From: Kryptolebias marmoratus
Lineage: Eukaryota > Chordata > Actinopteri > Cyprinodontiformes > Rivulidae
Assembly: GCF_001649575.2 (NCBI RefSeq)
Contig: NC_051431.1
Span: forward strand, 15,311,183 to 15,375,182
Length of the DNA stretch: 64,000 nt
Direction of reading: 5' to 3'
The notes beneath the pieces were generated by a model. It ran no database searches, was not told where the DNA came from, and saw nothing but the letters and a program-made list of their open reading frames with translations. The position numbers and the translations under genes are program-made. Of this stretch, positions 1 to 10,714 are shown piece after piece. The stretch's first letter is position 1, and the number at the start of each line of letters is the position of its first letter.

Positions 1-137
1 GCCTTGGGATTCCCCCGGAGGAGCTGGCCCAAGTGGCTGGGGAGAGGGAAGTCTGGGTCTCCCTGCTTAGGCTGCTGCCCCCGCGACCCGACCCCGGATA
101 AGCGGAAGAGAATGGATAGATGGATGGATGGATGGAT
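1..137 (+). mobile_element. 3' end of a Rex3-like RTE retrotransposon with GATG-type tail
   Basis: The short sequence after the ORF stop (CCCCGGATAAGCGGAAGA) runs into about six ATGG/GATG units at 112-137. A 3' tail of short tandem repeats instead of poly(A) is the known ending of Rex3/RTE elements. The left end lies outside the window. Confidence 0.75.
3..101 (+). pseudogene. RTE-clade (Rex3-like) LINE, C-terminus of the reverse-transcriptase ORF
   Basis: Reading from base 3 gives a 32-codon open tail that includes the stretches PPEELAQVAGEREVW and SLLRLLPPRPDPG, followed by TAA at 99-101. From memory this is the extreme C-terminus of Rex3-type RTE retrotransposons in teleosts (consensus roughly PEEL.EVAGEREVWVSLLRLLPPRPDPD). 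The fragment enters from outside the window, so its 5' truncation point cannot be seen. The remaining frame is intact, but a LINE tail of this kind is normally a dead 5'-truncated copy. The clade call is knowledge-based; the frame and stop are seen directly. Confidence 0.75.
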
Positions 138-1253
138 TTGCAGCACTTCACTCCAGTAAACTTCAGTGACTTAAGGTATTTTTGCGGCCAGCTACTAATA
201 ATTACTAATAAATTAAATGCTAAGTGAGGCATGTCCTGACAGCCCCAGCCAATTTATTAACTTAACAACTGTAACAAAAGACCATGCCAATAAATTCTGT
301 CATGCTTCACTGCACTTTATGTAGGTCCGCTGATGTCAGTTTTGTTAGGGGATGTACAACCAATATGCTCGGCACATTTGCATTCGAATACTAGCCAAAG
401 CTCTCACGGGTCACAATGAAAGTGAAGGACACCAAAGCACAATTATGCAAGCAGGAGACAGGCAGAGGGAGGTCAGAAGAGTGGCTTAGGACATTCAGAG
501 TTAATGGCCAAAACCAAATGGAGACCCGAACACACACGCAAATAAAGCTCATACAAAAAAAAACACTAAACTGGACCTGAATAATTTCACAAAGAGACCT
601 TGACAGAAGCTACAGCCAAAGATGACAAGCTGAGTATTTGAGGTTTAGTGTTTAGACGCTCAAAAATATTAATTCACAGACACGAATTGGATGCAAAGAC
701 AGAAAAGCAATCCGGCTAATGCAGATCTGAGTACATTTATAATTACCTGAAGGCATATTATGAAATAACATGCAGCAGAGTGTCTGCACCAGTGATGCAC
801 CAGAACATGCAACAAATGGTGTTCGCGATGCATTAAGTGGGTTGCTGGACCGAATTTTAACGCTAAATTACCCAGTGCACATACTGGATGCCCTGCTAAT
901 ATCAAGGTTAGATGGAGGGGTTTAAATGGCTAATACTGTAAAAAAACAGGAGAATGAATAACCTTCTATTTTACTGATTTAAGAAAACAAATTAACTAAT
1001 AGAATAAAAATCCTAAAACTACAAAATCATATGAATAATTATGTAAATAATTGATAAATTAGAATAAAGTTGTTTTTTTTTAAACAGCAAAATTTGGAAT
1101 GAACAAGTTTAATTAAAAATAAAACTGTCATTTTCAAAACTGGAGAATTTAATTTTCTAATGCTGCCTTTATCTCCGGGCTCTTTTTATTTGTTTCATCT
1201 CGTATAATGAAATGAAGAGGCGCTGTGAGGTGGCCGAAAATTGAGAACAAGTG
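138..1253. other. AT-rich unique sequence, nothing recognised
   Basis: No protein motif, repeat family or RNA gene was recognised. A reverse frame at 669-905 (78 codons) has no recognisable composition or motif and looks like chance. Confidence 0.5.
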
Positions 1254-1862
1254 TAAAGAGATAGTTATTATCCTTTTGAAGTGGGTTTCTGTGGAAAAGG
1301 TTGTGAACAGTTAATGTCTTACCTGTTGCAAGTAGCTCACTGAACAATTTCAAATTGGAAAAATAAAGTTTCATTAGGACTGGATTGGCTAGCTAATAGC
1401 TAGTCCGGACCAAAGAGGAATGCTAACATCCGAAAACATCTCTAATCTCTAAATTGTGGTACATGTAAATAGTATTTTATATGGTTGTTCCAGCAGCAAA
1501 ATTATACTCCTGCCTGAAGTCTGTCTGTAACAGAAGTGCTACAGCTAGCTGCTGCTGCCACTATATGCATTTGCATATAACTGTAGAATTATATGTCATA
1601 GTTTATGATGAAGTAAAGGTGACTATAATAGCATTTACATGAACCACTATGAAATTCTTGAAACTGAGGTTCTTTTAAGATGGCAGCGATCTACTTTGGT
1701 CTTGGGCTCACTCAGACTAGTCATGAGCTCATCGATCTGGCCAGAATTAAACTCTGTTTCTCCAAGTTAAGAGTGTTCAAAAAGCTATCTAGCTGTATCT
1801 GTAAGATGTAATTTGTTCATAACCTTTCCAAAGATCCCCACAAAATCAGGATTATCACTTAA
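1254..1862 (-). mobile_element. TTAA-ended inverted-repeat element, copy 1
   Basis: The left end (TAAAGAGATAGTTATTATCC, then TTTTGAAGTGGG) is the rough reverse complement of the right end (TTGTTCATAACCTTTCC ... GGATTATCACTTAA). Both ends carry the family's signature AGAATTAAACTCTGTTTCTCC or its complement. The unique centre (GCTACAGCTAGCTGCTGCTG) runs opposite to copies 2, 4 and 6, so this copy is called minus. No ORF is present, which is MITE-like. Nine copies or fragments occur in the window. Confidence 0.65.
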
Positions 1863-2000
1863 AGTACATGAAATAACAGAAGACGCAGCAGCGATCAAAG
1901 CTGTCCAGAATCAAGATACTTAAATGTTAAATTCTCATTTTTAATGAACAAATCTTTTTTTTCTGTTGTTCCAAACTTGGAATGTCGCACTCTTCATTTA

Positions 2001-2101
2001 AACTGAAAAAGCTCCTTGGATGAGAAGCCGAACGTCTTCAACTAACAGAAAAGAAGTCCAGTTCAGTCATCCAGTTGTCCTGGATGACTAAGAATCTACA
2101 C
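2001..2101 (+). mobile_element. Penelope-like retroelement end with hairpin
   Basis: The stretch holds GATGAGAAGCCGAACGTCTT and GAAGTCCAGTT, then an 11-base stem (2064-2074 against 2080-2090, 10 of 11 paired, 5-base loop) and GAATCTACAC. Related termini occur at 37045-37075 and 50855-50978. In teleosts I associate the GACTGAGAATCTACAC motif with Penelope-like element ends; that assignment is from memory. The hAT element that follows is inserted in this motif. Confidence 0.45.
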
Positions 2102-2323
2102 CAGTGGTCTCAAATCGTGGTCCTGGAGGGCCACTATCCTGCAGGTTTTACTTGTTTCTCTGCTCCAACACACCTGATTTGAATCAATGGGTGATTAACA
2201 GGCTTCTGCAGAACATGAAGAGTTAATTTAACCACTGAATCAGGTGTGTTGGAGCAGGGAAACAAGGAAAACATGCAGGATAGTGGCCCTCGAAGAGCAG
2301 GATTGGAGACCCCTGATCTACAT
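2094..2323 (+). mobile_element. hAT-type MITE (2102-2315) with 8-bp target duplication
   Basis: The element starts CAGTGGTCTC and ends GAGACCCCTG. It is flanked by ATCTACAC (2094-2101) and ATCTACAT (2316-2323), an 8-bp duplication matching at 7 positions, which is the hAT superfamily hallmark. It is 214 bp, has no ORF, and contains an 18-bp perfect internal inverted repeat (GCTCCAACACACCTGATT at 2162-2179 against 2238-2255). A second, nearly identical half-copy lies at 6001-6150. Confidence 0.8.
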
Positions 2324-3738
2324 GATCATATTGCAAGTCAGAATTCTTAACATTAAAAACTGTTCTTGACCTTATTTGATCAATAAAAGATTTTAAAACA
2401 ACGCATACAGTTTAATAATGTCTGAAAATGTAAAAATATAAAATAAAATCAAGTATGCTGCAGCTGTGTCATGCAGACAAAACACTAGCAAGACTTTAGT
2501 TTGGGTCCCATCACATTGAGAGGAATGGTCTCAGCCTGTCCATACAATAAAAAAAATGCACTAACTCTGTCTACTATTAATTACTTTGATAAAGTTTATA
2601 ACCATTCCAAAACGAATGTGGATGCTCCTGCTGTGACTAAGCTGCAGAGACAGTCAGTAATTGCTTCAGTAATTGATAAGTGTATGAATAAATTAAAACA
2701 TTATGACTTTAGCGTTACATCTTAAGATATAGGCTGGTATATGTTGCGGTGGTTAACGTGGTAAAATGAAGGCACTATGAGATGTTGTCCCCCAGGCGCT
2801 GCTTCAATATGTGGTGCCTCTGCAGGCCTGTGTCACAACTTAATCAAAATGTATTACTTGTTACAGCATGTAGTTCATACACAAAAATAATTGCAAAAGC
2901 TGCTAATCTGAAGATATGAGGAAGTCCCGGGATAAAATGTGAAACTGAGGTTTTGGGCAGACTTACTTATCAGGAGCTGGGTCCTGGTAAGAAAAATTCT
3001 CTTAAGTGAGGACGGCTGTAGTTAAAAGTGGCATCAATGCTGTAAAAATGTCTGTGTTGTTTAAGCAATATACAGTATGGGTGTCATCTGGAGTCAGTTT
3101 TTGTGTCTGTGTGGCAAGAGTTATTTACACATTGATACATCAAAGGAAGCAAATCATAAAGAGTACATGTCAAGCTGTCAGTTTAACCCATTTTATGCAT
3201 GAAATATGACAACCAGGATTCTTTGTTGCCCTTTTTTCGTCTTTTGGGTTGTTCCATATTGGTTACAAAAAAGCAGCTAGAAAGCACACACTCTAATTTT
3301 CAGTAGTGAAAAATACGCAGCTAAATAAACAGAATTCCATATGCTGTGACAGCTACGAAAGTGCAATATTGATTTTGAATTACCTAAACAGTTTTAAGAT
3401 ATTTTCATTCATCTTTGCTTGAGGGAAAGAACCAAAGACACGGCATCTGCTGAGAAAATAAATTAATCAATAGTTTTTGGCATAGTTTGATCTCTGCTCT
3501 TCAGTTTTTATTTCTTACATAAAATTCAAATACAACCTATAACCCAGTCGGCTTTGCAGATATTGTGCTAAAGGTTGGTGTGGTAGTGTCATGCCAAACA
3601 ACTACTCCAAACTCTAACAGATTGCAAAAAAATATCTAATTTGTTTAAAATTTTCCTATTAACTCTTTTGGAGTCAACTTAAAGTGGTCACCAAGACTGT
3701 TGAACATTAGTATTCACAAGTGTAGCTACAACTCTGTG
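2324..3738. other. AT-rich unique sequence, nothing recognised
   Basis: Two forward frames (2501-2725 and 3006-3209, 67-74 codons) show no recognisable domain and no convincing splice or start context. No repeat family seen elsewhere in the window was recognised here. Confidence 0.45.
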
Positions 3739-4311
3739 GTGTCAAATTTATGCCAAAAGTCCACCACGAGCATCTATTTCCTGCATATGATTGGTCACTT
3801 TTCTGCTATCCTCGCCCTGTGACCTTTGTCGGCGCTGGCTTCCTTTGCCAACTCATCTCTGTGTGGCTCTAACGCGGCTGAGTCGGAGTTTAGTGAGGAA
3901 ACTTTTTATGAATTTAGCATAGAAACATGCAGGTTTTATAGTTGCTGTGAGATTATACATGTACATATTCACAATTCACAATAGTACTTAGCTATGGAAG
4001 CCAGCGCCAACAAGGGTCACGGGGCGGGGATAGCAGAAAAGGTGCCAATCATATGCAGGTTAATATTTAAGTGCTTCTTTTCTACACTTGTTGTGGGGAA
4101 GGGGGGTTAAAGTTTCACACAAGCAGTGCAGGAGTAGATCCACGAGTGAGCAGACTGATATATTGAGAGCTGCAATTCATGCGCGTGTTGAGTTTTGTGC
4201 CCTGCAGTAGAGTCGCGCTCGTGGTCACTGAATTGTGTGTGCATGGGAAGTTCAGTGCGCGCGGGGAGCATAATACACGCTCGTGGTGGACTTTTGGCGT
4301 ATATTTGACAC
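3739..4311. repeat. Two-tier inverted repeat (possible foldback MITE)
   Basis: The outer arms are 3739-3771 and 4279-4311, complementary at 31 of 33 positions (GTGTCAAAT ... CCACCACGAGC). The inner arms are 3781-3843 and 3996-4058, complementary at 56 of 63 positions (CTGCATATGATTGG ... GCGCTGGCTTCC). The left arms are 9 bases apart and the right arms 220 bases apart, so extra DNA sits in the right half (4059-4278). Overlapping open frames at 4107-4367 on both strands have no recognisable product. The foldback shape suggests a non-autonomous DNA transposon, but no clean target duplication was found. Confidence 0.65.
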
Positions 4312-4799
4312 TGAAAGAAATATGGAATGTAGAAATTTCCCACCTCCCCACCAACACACACACTTAATGCAAACCAGGACTTATTAGATCGGTCCCAGCT
4401 AGTGTTTCTTTACTGTTAAAAAAAGGGGGATTTTGTATTAATGTTTTTATCGTAATCACTATAGTGGTTTTAGTAGTTCCGTGCTTGACTCTCAGTTAAA
4501 TATCAGCTTACACTTGAATTGACAATTCTTTTTTTGATTGAATTTAAGTTATAATGCAGCTCTAATACGCGCCTTTTAAAAAACACTTCTGAAATCAATA
4601 ATATTGACTTTTCCTTTCCAGTTCAAACTTAGAAAGGATTTTTTTTCTTGTTAGGAGAGGAAATTACTTTTTTTTAAGATGATTAAGTTGTTTTTGAAAA
4701 TGAGCCGTATTTCATCAATAAAATATTTTCCTTACCAGTCTCTGCGCTACTTTCGCTGCTCCAATGACATTCCACTTCTCAATTTTATCTGCAGTCGTC
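4312..4799. other. AT-rich unique sequence
   Basis: Homopolymer T runs and AT-rich DNA; no gene, RNA or dispersed repeat recognised. Confidence 0.45.
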
Positions 4800-5690
4800 T
4801 TTGTTGATACGTGTCAGATGAAATGAGGTGGAGAGGCCACTCTCCATTAATATCCTGCGCTCTCCTGAACTACTGAACCACCGGGATGAGAAAATATGAC
4901 CACATTAGCAGTGACAGATGAGTTTGTTGATGTGAAACAAGCCTGTGCACTTTTTTTTACCCTTCCCATTCAAAATGTGAAAAAAGAAAAAACACCAGCC
5001 AGCAAATAAACACTGAAAAAACAAAACATGCTCATTGTTTTCCAGTGGAGATTAGCTAATTCAATGGGTGGATTTCTTCTTTTCCTTTTTTTTTTTTTTC
5101 ATTGTCAGGTGCGTAATTAATCAGACCGCAAGGCAGGAAAAGAAAATCTACAAAGACTGAATGAAAAAAGTAAAAACAATGAGGAAAAAACGTGTTGTCA
5201 GCTGCATCAGGTTTGTCACTTGAGGGAAAAGTAATCTCAGTGTCAAATGTAATAAATCTAATTAACTGTTTGGTGACTTTATCAGACAAGCGAAAAGGTT
5301 TTAATGGGAGGCTGATTTTGATGAAGCGTCCCTCTTGTCATTATTAGAAAGGAGAAAACAAAAAGAACTGTCGTCCCTGATAAATCTTCCAGCTTTAGGA
5401 TTAGAATAAAATGTCAAATCATTTTTTTATTATTATTTATATTTATTTAATTGCTCATGGAAATGAAAATCTTTCCTAATTAGTGTTGCTTGCAGGATAA
5501 AAACAGAGATGCAACAAAAGGGAATCACAGAGGGAGATTACGGATGCCATTTTTAGCCACACCAGTTCAGTTGCTGTAGTCAATTTGTTGTTGTTGTTTT
5601 TTTTCCTAGAGAGGACACAACTTCAGTTATTAGCTGCAGCCTGAGTCATATTATGTTTTTATTGCATGTCAGTATGCTTAATTGAGTAAA
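4800..5690. other. Unique block, possible conserved non-coding DNA
   Basis: No repeat family seen elsewhere in the window appears here. The block has many homeodomain-type TAAT/ATTA cores (for example GTAATTAATC near 5112 and TAATTAGTG near 5477), no long frame and no simple-sequence decay. This texture resembles vertebrate conserved non-coding elements, but conservation cannot be judged from one sequence. Confidence 0.2.
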
Positions 5691-5715
5691 TCAGTTCAAC
5701 ATTTTACAACATATA

Positions 5716-5900
5716 CAGGTGCTGGTCATAAAATTAGAATATCATGAAAAAGTAGATTGATTTCAGTAATTCCATTTAAAAAGTGAAACTTGTATATTAT
5801 ATCCATACATTACATACAAACTCATATATTTCAAATGTTTATTTCGTTTAATTTTGATGATTACAAATGACAACAAATGAAAATCTCAAATTCATCATAT
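5716..5900 (+). mobile_element. Tc1/mariner-like transposon end, cut by an assembly gap
   Basis: The segment begins CAGGTGCTGGTCATAAAATT just after a TA dinucleotide (5714-5715), the Tc1/mariner target. It continues ATTAGAATATCATGAAAAAG ... CAAATGTTTATTTCGTTTAA, which I recall as the non-coding terminal region of a widespread teleost Tc1-like family. The transposase part and the other end are not visible; the sequence stops at the N run. Confidence 0.6.
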
Positions 5901-6000
5901 NNNNNNNNNNNNNNNNNNNNNNNNNNNNNNNNNNNNNNNNNNNNNNNNNNNNNNNNNNNNNNNNNNNNNNNNNNNNNNNNNNNNNNNNNNNNNNNNNNNN
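5901..6000. other. Assembly gap (100 N)
   Basis: Exactly 100 unknown bases, probably a placeholder of unknown true length. It separates a Tc1-like left end from an hAT MITE right half. Any open frame across it is meaningless. Confidence 0.98.
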
Positions 6001-6150
6001 CAACACACCTGATTTGAATCAATGGGTGATTAACAGGCTTCTGCAGAACACGAAGAGGTGATTTAACCACTGAATCAGGTGTGTTGGAGCAGGGAAACAA
6101 GGAAAACATGCAGGATAGTGGCCCTCGAGGACCAGGATTAGAGACCCCTG
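6001..6150 (+). mobile_element. hAT-type MITE, right part of a second copy
   Basis: Nearly identical to the right two thirds of the element at 2102-2315, ending GAGACCCCTG at 6150. The left end is lost in the gap, so the target duplication cannot be tested. It sits at the boundary of a family-A repeat, whose AAGGAATGC end follows directly. Confidence 0.8.
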
Positions 6151-6154
6151 CCTT

Positions 6155-7340
6155 AAAGGAATGCATATCACCTGCCACATTTCATGTCAGAGTTTTAAAC
6201 TAAACTAGTCTCACGTGGGAAGGGATGGAGCCTTTTCGGTCGAACTTGTAAACGATGTGATGTGTGTTGTAGTCTGCACTTTTGGTGTCTGTTTCAGGTT
6301 TTTCTGTTCTCCCTGGCCCCTGCTGCCCTGCTCCTTTTCCGCACCTGTGTCCTATTTTGATTATTTAGTCACCTCTCCCTCAGTCACTGGTGTCAGTTTC
6401 TCCATTGTGTTTTGTGGGTTGCTGGGTTTTGTTAATGCTCTGTTTTTTCCCATTAAATCTACAAGACAACCTGCTGCCGTTTGGTCCTTCGCCTTGTTCC
6501 ATGACGATGTGCAATCTCATGCAATATTTTGAGCTTTTGCAAGATGTATTAGGGCTCAGAGGATGTATTGAGAAATATTCTGAGTTACTAACACACCAAA
6601 TCATAGGTCAATATCGGTAGATTTGACCGTTATAGCCGTTTCTGTGTTGGCTGATATTAATTAGCTGTGGTGAACTTTTTGAATTGGGTTGACTCCAAAC
6701 ATTATTCAGTTATAAATCCACTGACTACTTTCTAAAAAGTTCATTAAAATCTATCCAGTGGTTCATGAGATATCTTGCTAATAGACACCAACATGTAATG
6801 ACAAAGTTTTTAGGCAAAAATATATCGACGTGTGTAGTGCTTTGAGTATAGGTTGTGGATTGTGCTCGGCTATTACCACACCAAATTTTAGGTTTATATC
6901 TGTAACCCTGATTATGTTGGAGCTGTTTTTGTGTTTTGTAAGTTGAGTTGGATGTGGTGGCCATCTTGAATTGGGTTGATGCCACAAGTTGATCAGCTGT
7001 AGATGTAGATCTTTAATGACTACTTTCTGAACATTTCATTTCAGTTTGCCCAGTGGCCAATGAGATACTTTCCTCTAACAGACTTCTATAATTAGTTTTG
7101 AAAACAGACCTAGCATAATCAGTTGATGTTTGGAGTAGGCTACTATCACACTAATATCACATCAGTATCTGTAAAACTGAGTTATAGGCATTTTTATGTT
7201 TGATAAGGTTACTTAGCTAAGTTGTACGTAGATCCATTTATTACTTTCGGAGCGATTCTATAAATCTGTCCAATTGTTTTGAGATATTTTGCTAAGGCTT
7301 AAAGCATCCACACACAGACCTGGTCAAAAACTATACCTTT
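6155..7340 (+). repeat. Dispersed repeat family A, about three reiterated units
   Basis: The repeat starts AAAGGAATGCATAT and CAGAGTTTTAAACTAAAC, is interrupted by 6211-6510, and resumes at GCAATCTCATGCAATATTTT. Three successive units of roughly 250-290 bp each carry a CACACCAAATTTTAG-like block, a CATCTTGAATTGGGTTGA block and a CCAGTGG(T)TCATGAGATA block. Related loci occur at 9305, 10715, 23215, 26075, 28864, 42235, 49088, 50290, 56725 and 62690. No coding frame is preserved; its class is unknown to me. Confidence 0.7.
6211..6510 (+). mobile_element. LTR-like or retroelement 3' segment inserted in family-A repeat
   Basis: This pyrimidine-rich segment contains CTCCTTTTCCGCACCTGTGT, GGTTGCTGGGTTTTGTTAAT, a CATTAAA poly(A)-like signal and the terminal GTTCCATGACG. 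It interrupts an otherwise continuous family-A repeat. The layout (CACCTGTG-rich middle, poly(A) signal, TGAC-type end) resembles the LTR-like units at 11402 and 13144, but the sequence differs and no target duplication is clear. Confidence 0.4.
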
Positions 7341-8096
7341 AATAGCCTCTTCTAAAAACAGGTGATAAATATAGCAAATTGAACAAAAAAAAAAAATTGT
7401 TCAGTTTAAACTGCCTCTGTGTGGTCCCTGTAGACCACAATTAGTATATGTTTTTAGTCTCTTTTTTCTATAGTTTATTTGCTTAGTGTACAGTGAGCTC
7501 TCACAGTAAGATCTGAAAGAATACAAACAGCAACAGTCTCATGTGGTGGGATTAATAAATTAGTGCACTAACTTTAAGCCTCTGTATGCCTTATCTTTTT
7601 TAATCAGCAACACCACAGTAACTTCATTGATTATAATTGTGTTTAAATACATGAGAAGCCTTGCTTAATTTTACCAGTCAGAGCTGGGGATAACAATGGC
7701 ATCACCCCGTTCTCTGCATGAAGACGGCACTGATTTGAATGTATAAATAGCATTATCCCTCAACTCATCTTCAGGTTGAGTCTTTCTTTTTTTTTTTCCG
7801 TTAGTGAAACTGTAGCACAAAGAAAGTGTTTCTGTCACCATTATGCTTTCTGTTTGCATTTGTAGGTATACAAATTATCAAAAGATGGATTCAGATTACT
7901 TTTTTCTCCAAATTGTTTGACAAATAAATAATTTCAGAAATACATTTTAAAAGTGTATTTTCTACAACCTATGAATTCATTGGTTGTGTAACACACACAC
8001 ATACACAAAGTATTTATGCAGCTCCTCCTGTATGTATAGTCAACATGTATTTGAAATTCCTATTAGGCCTGACAAAATTACCTTTGCCCCCCAAAC
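7341..8096. other. Unique AT-rich sequence
   Basis: Contains an A run (about 7385-7397), a T run (about 7786-7797) and a short CA-rich patch near 7990. No gene or dispersed family recognised. Confidence 0.45.
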
Positions 8097-8843
8097 CTCA
8101 AAGCCTGACGACTGTGGAAGTGGGGTTCTATGGAAAGGGTTTGAGCCAATAATGTCCTACCTGCTGTAGATATTTAATTGAACAACCTCCGTGTGGTAAA
8201 AAAGTTTAATTCTGGCCAGAATGACAAGCTAGTATCTAGTCTGACAGAAGTCAAGAGCAAACCTAGTTGCTTTTGTCTTATAACAAATTTCCTATTCCAT
8301 GCAAACACTTCTTTATAAACTCTTACTTTTATATCAGTTTTGCATTATACGGTTATTTACACAATTAACTATGATTTTTGAACGTGCAAAAAAATCACTA
8401 GATGCTGCTAGCTGCAGCACTGGGACACTTCCTGAAGGAATATATGATTTTTCTGTTGGAATAACCAGTGGGATATGCAGCTATGTTTGGGAAGAATTTG
8501 CTAAATGAAACAAAATGTAAGTATATGTTTTTTGTTAGTAAGATACCACTGTTATTTACATCATAAAATGTTTGTTTTTTCAAGCACAAATAGCAGCAGC
8601 AGCTAGCTGTAGAACCTCCGGAGCAGGCTATAGCACTCCTGGCTGGAATATCACAATACGTCTGCTGGAATAACCATGCGATGGCCTTGCTTGGTCTTGG
8701 TGTTAGCTCATCAGTCCAATCAGAATTAAACTATTCCTTTAAAATGAGGTCATTCACACAGCTATCTACAAGAGGTGAGATATTAATTGTTCATAACCTT
8801 TCCACACCTTTCTCACTTGAACTGATCTGAACTATTGCTTTAA
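8097..8843 (+). mobile_element. TTAA-ended inverted-repeat element, copy 2
   Basis: The left end has GAAGTGGGGTTCTATGGAAA and the right end has TTAATTGTTCATAACCTTTC followed by GAACTATTGCTTTAA, the best preserved terminus in the window. The centre GCAGCAGCAGCTAGCTGTAG defines plus orientation. At about 747 bp it is the longest copy; the extra AT-rich part of the left half may be a secondary insertion. Confidence 0.65.
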
Positions 8844-9304
8844 CAGGTTAACCACTGTACGCATGAATTCTTCATGGCTCTCCGTGTAAGTTTTGCATGC
8901 CTCCGAGGTTGTTCTGTCAACACGTCTTTCAGTGGACCACTGACTCACTGTAAGTACTATAAATGAGGTGAAGATAAATTCGGGGCAACAAGTTGTTTTC
9001 CATGAGCACAGATTTGTTTTGAGTCCCATCAGACCTCTAAATAAATTACTTCCTTTTGCCTAATTTCATGTGGAGAAGAAAAAAATCGATAAAAACTGCC
9101 AGAATGTCTCACCTCCACCTCTACACACAAAATAACAGCTTGGGTAACCCCAATTAGCACTTCTTGTTTTCCTTAACAATATGTTTGATTTTATAGTAGT
9201 GTACAAAAAAGGAGCCCGCACCCTAAACATGCAATTATCTTACATTTTAATCCCACCAAAATGAAAGCCTTCACATGATCTCACAGCAACTTTCAAACAA
9301 AATT
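8844..9304. other. Unique sequence
   Basis: No gene or dispersed repeat recognised. A reverse frame at 8832-9029 has no recognisable motif. Confidence 0.4.
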
Positions 9305-9675
9305 TATCGCCCAAAGGCGATGATGTTAAAGCTCATGTCTGTGCGTGTTCGTCTGTCTTCATTTGTCTCTCTGTAGTGTTGGCAAAAAAATAAATAAATC
9401 TCATGAAACATTGAGTGGATTTAAATGAAACTCTCAAAAAGTAATCATTAGATGCACTTCTACAACTACAATTTTTGAGTCAATCCCATTCAAGATGGCT
9501 GCCACAGCTAAGCAACCTTTGCTATCTGTCAGTTTTACAGATACTGAGCTTTTACTAAAATCCCTCCAGTGGTGCATGAGATGTTTTGCTGACCCTACAG
9601 ACTAATGAACACACAAGCACAGGCAAAAACATTACCCCCACTTCGCCTTTGGCAGCTGGTGATCGAAAGGATTAA
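9305..9675 (-). repeat. Dispersed repeat family A copy
   Basis: Minus-orientation unit with AATGAAACTCTCAAAAAGTA, CCCATTCAAGATGGCTGCCA and TCAGTTTTACAGATACTGAG. It is bracketed by CCCAAAGGCGA on the left and the complementary TTCGCCTTTGG on the right, suggesting that complete units may have short inverted ends. Confidence 0.65.
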
Positions 9676-10714
9676 CTTTACAAGTAATTTTTAAGGAAAA
9701 TTAATTTTCTTTGGGAGGTTTTGAAACCTTAGGGGTGAAAATAATGGAACAGACAATAGAATGGATTACAGTTGTGTGTGAGGAGTGATAAAATGACCTG
9801 AGAAATAAACAGAAGCATTGTACAGCAGAAAACACATCATGAGAATCAGAGTAAAGTGTTACTAAAACCGCCGTAATGTTACATATAATAGGATATCAGT
9901 AGAGCCCAAGTGAGAATGTCACTGGCATTCACGAGGATGATGAGGATCTTTAACAGTTTTAAATGACCAACAGCTGCAGTGTTTGCATCCACTGCCAAGA
10001 AGACGCCCTGAAAATCTTGTACAGTTCTCAAAGCTGATTAAATTTTCTATATCTTATTTGATCCCGATAATACATTAGGAGTAGCATGAAGGCTTCTACA
10101 GTAATTAAGTCAACTGCTTGTATGCTATAGCCCTTCGTATCAGTTATGCTCTGTATCTTTTACACTGTTATGCCAAAGACAATTTAAATCTTCCACATTC
10201 TATGTCAAAGATAATTCATGTTGGTTTTTCAGTGCGACAAATCTGTGCATTCAGCTACACTCCACGAGCATAAATTTACTACAGCAGCAAACTAATTTAG
10301 GACTGCAACAGCTTGGTTTGGAGGACAGTCTGCAGCTACGTCCTTGCAATTGGGCAGCAGACCATGTAACATAAACAAGAAACAAATAAAAACTGATCTC
10401 ACCATTTTGGGGGAGGGCTGTGTGCTTTATCACTTTATGGGGGAATGAATTATGAAAAGGCAGATGTTCCGTTAAGCATATGGATTCTTTAATCAGTGAT
10501 CGCTTTGGTTCCCAGGAGGTTTGAGACAAGTGCTCCACATGTTCATTATATAGCAGCGTCTGTGTAGTGAGTTTAAGTTATTAATGCCTTAAATGTCTCT
10601 CTCCTTGCTTGTGCTTTTTTTGGCCCAGCCTGCATGTGTGGACTTTATATGGTAATACAATGAATAAAACAAAGTTTTTAAGTTAACCCCTAAAAAGAAA
10701 TAAAACAATTTGCA
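9676..10714. other. Unique sequence
   Basis: No gene recognised. The reverse frame at 10251-10538 (95 codons) lacks any recognisable domain. Confidence 0.45.

Noticed and set aside
4107..4367. Three overlapping frames on both strands
   Set aside because: They lie in the right half of the inverted repeat, overlap one another, and have no recognisable product.
5861..6178. Open frames spanning the N run
   Set aside because: They include unknown bases and transposon ends; they carry no coding information.
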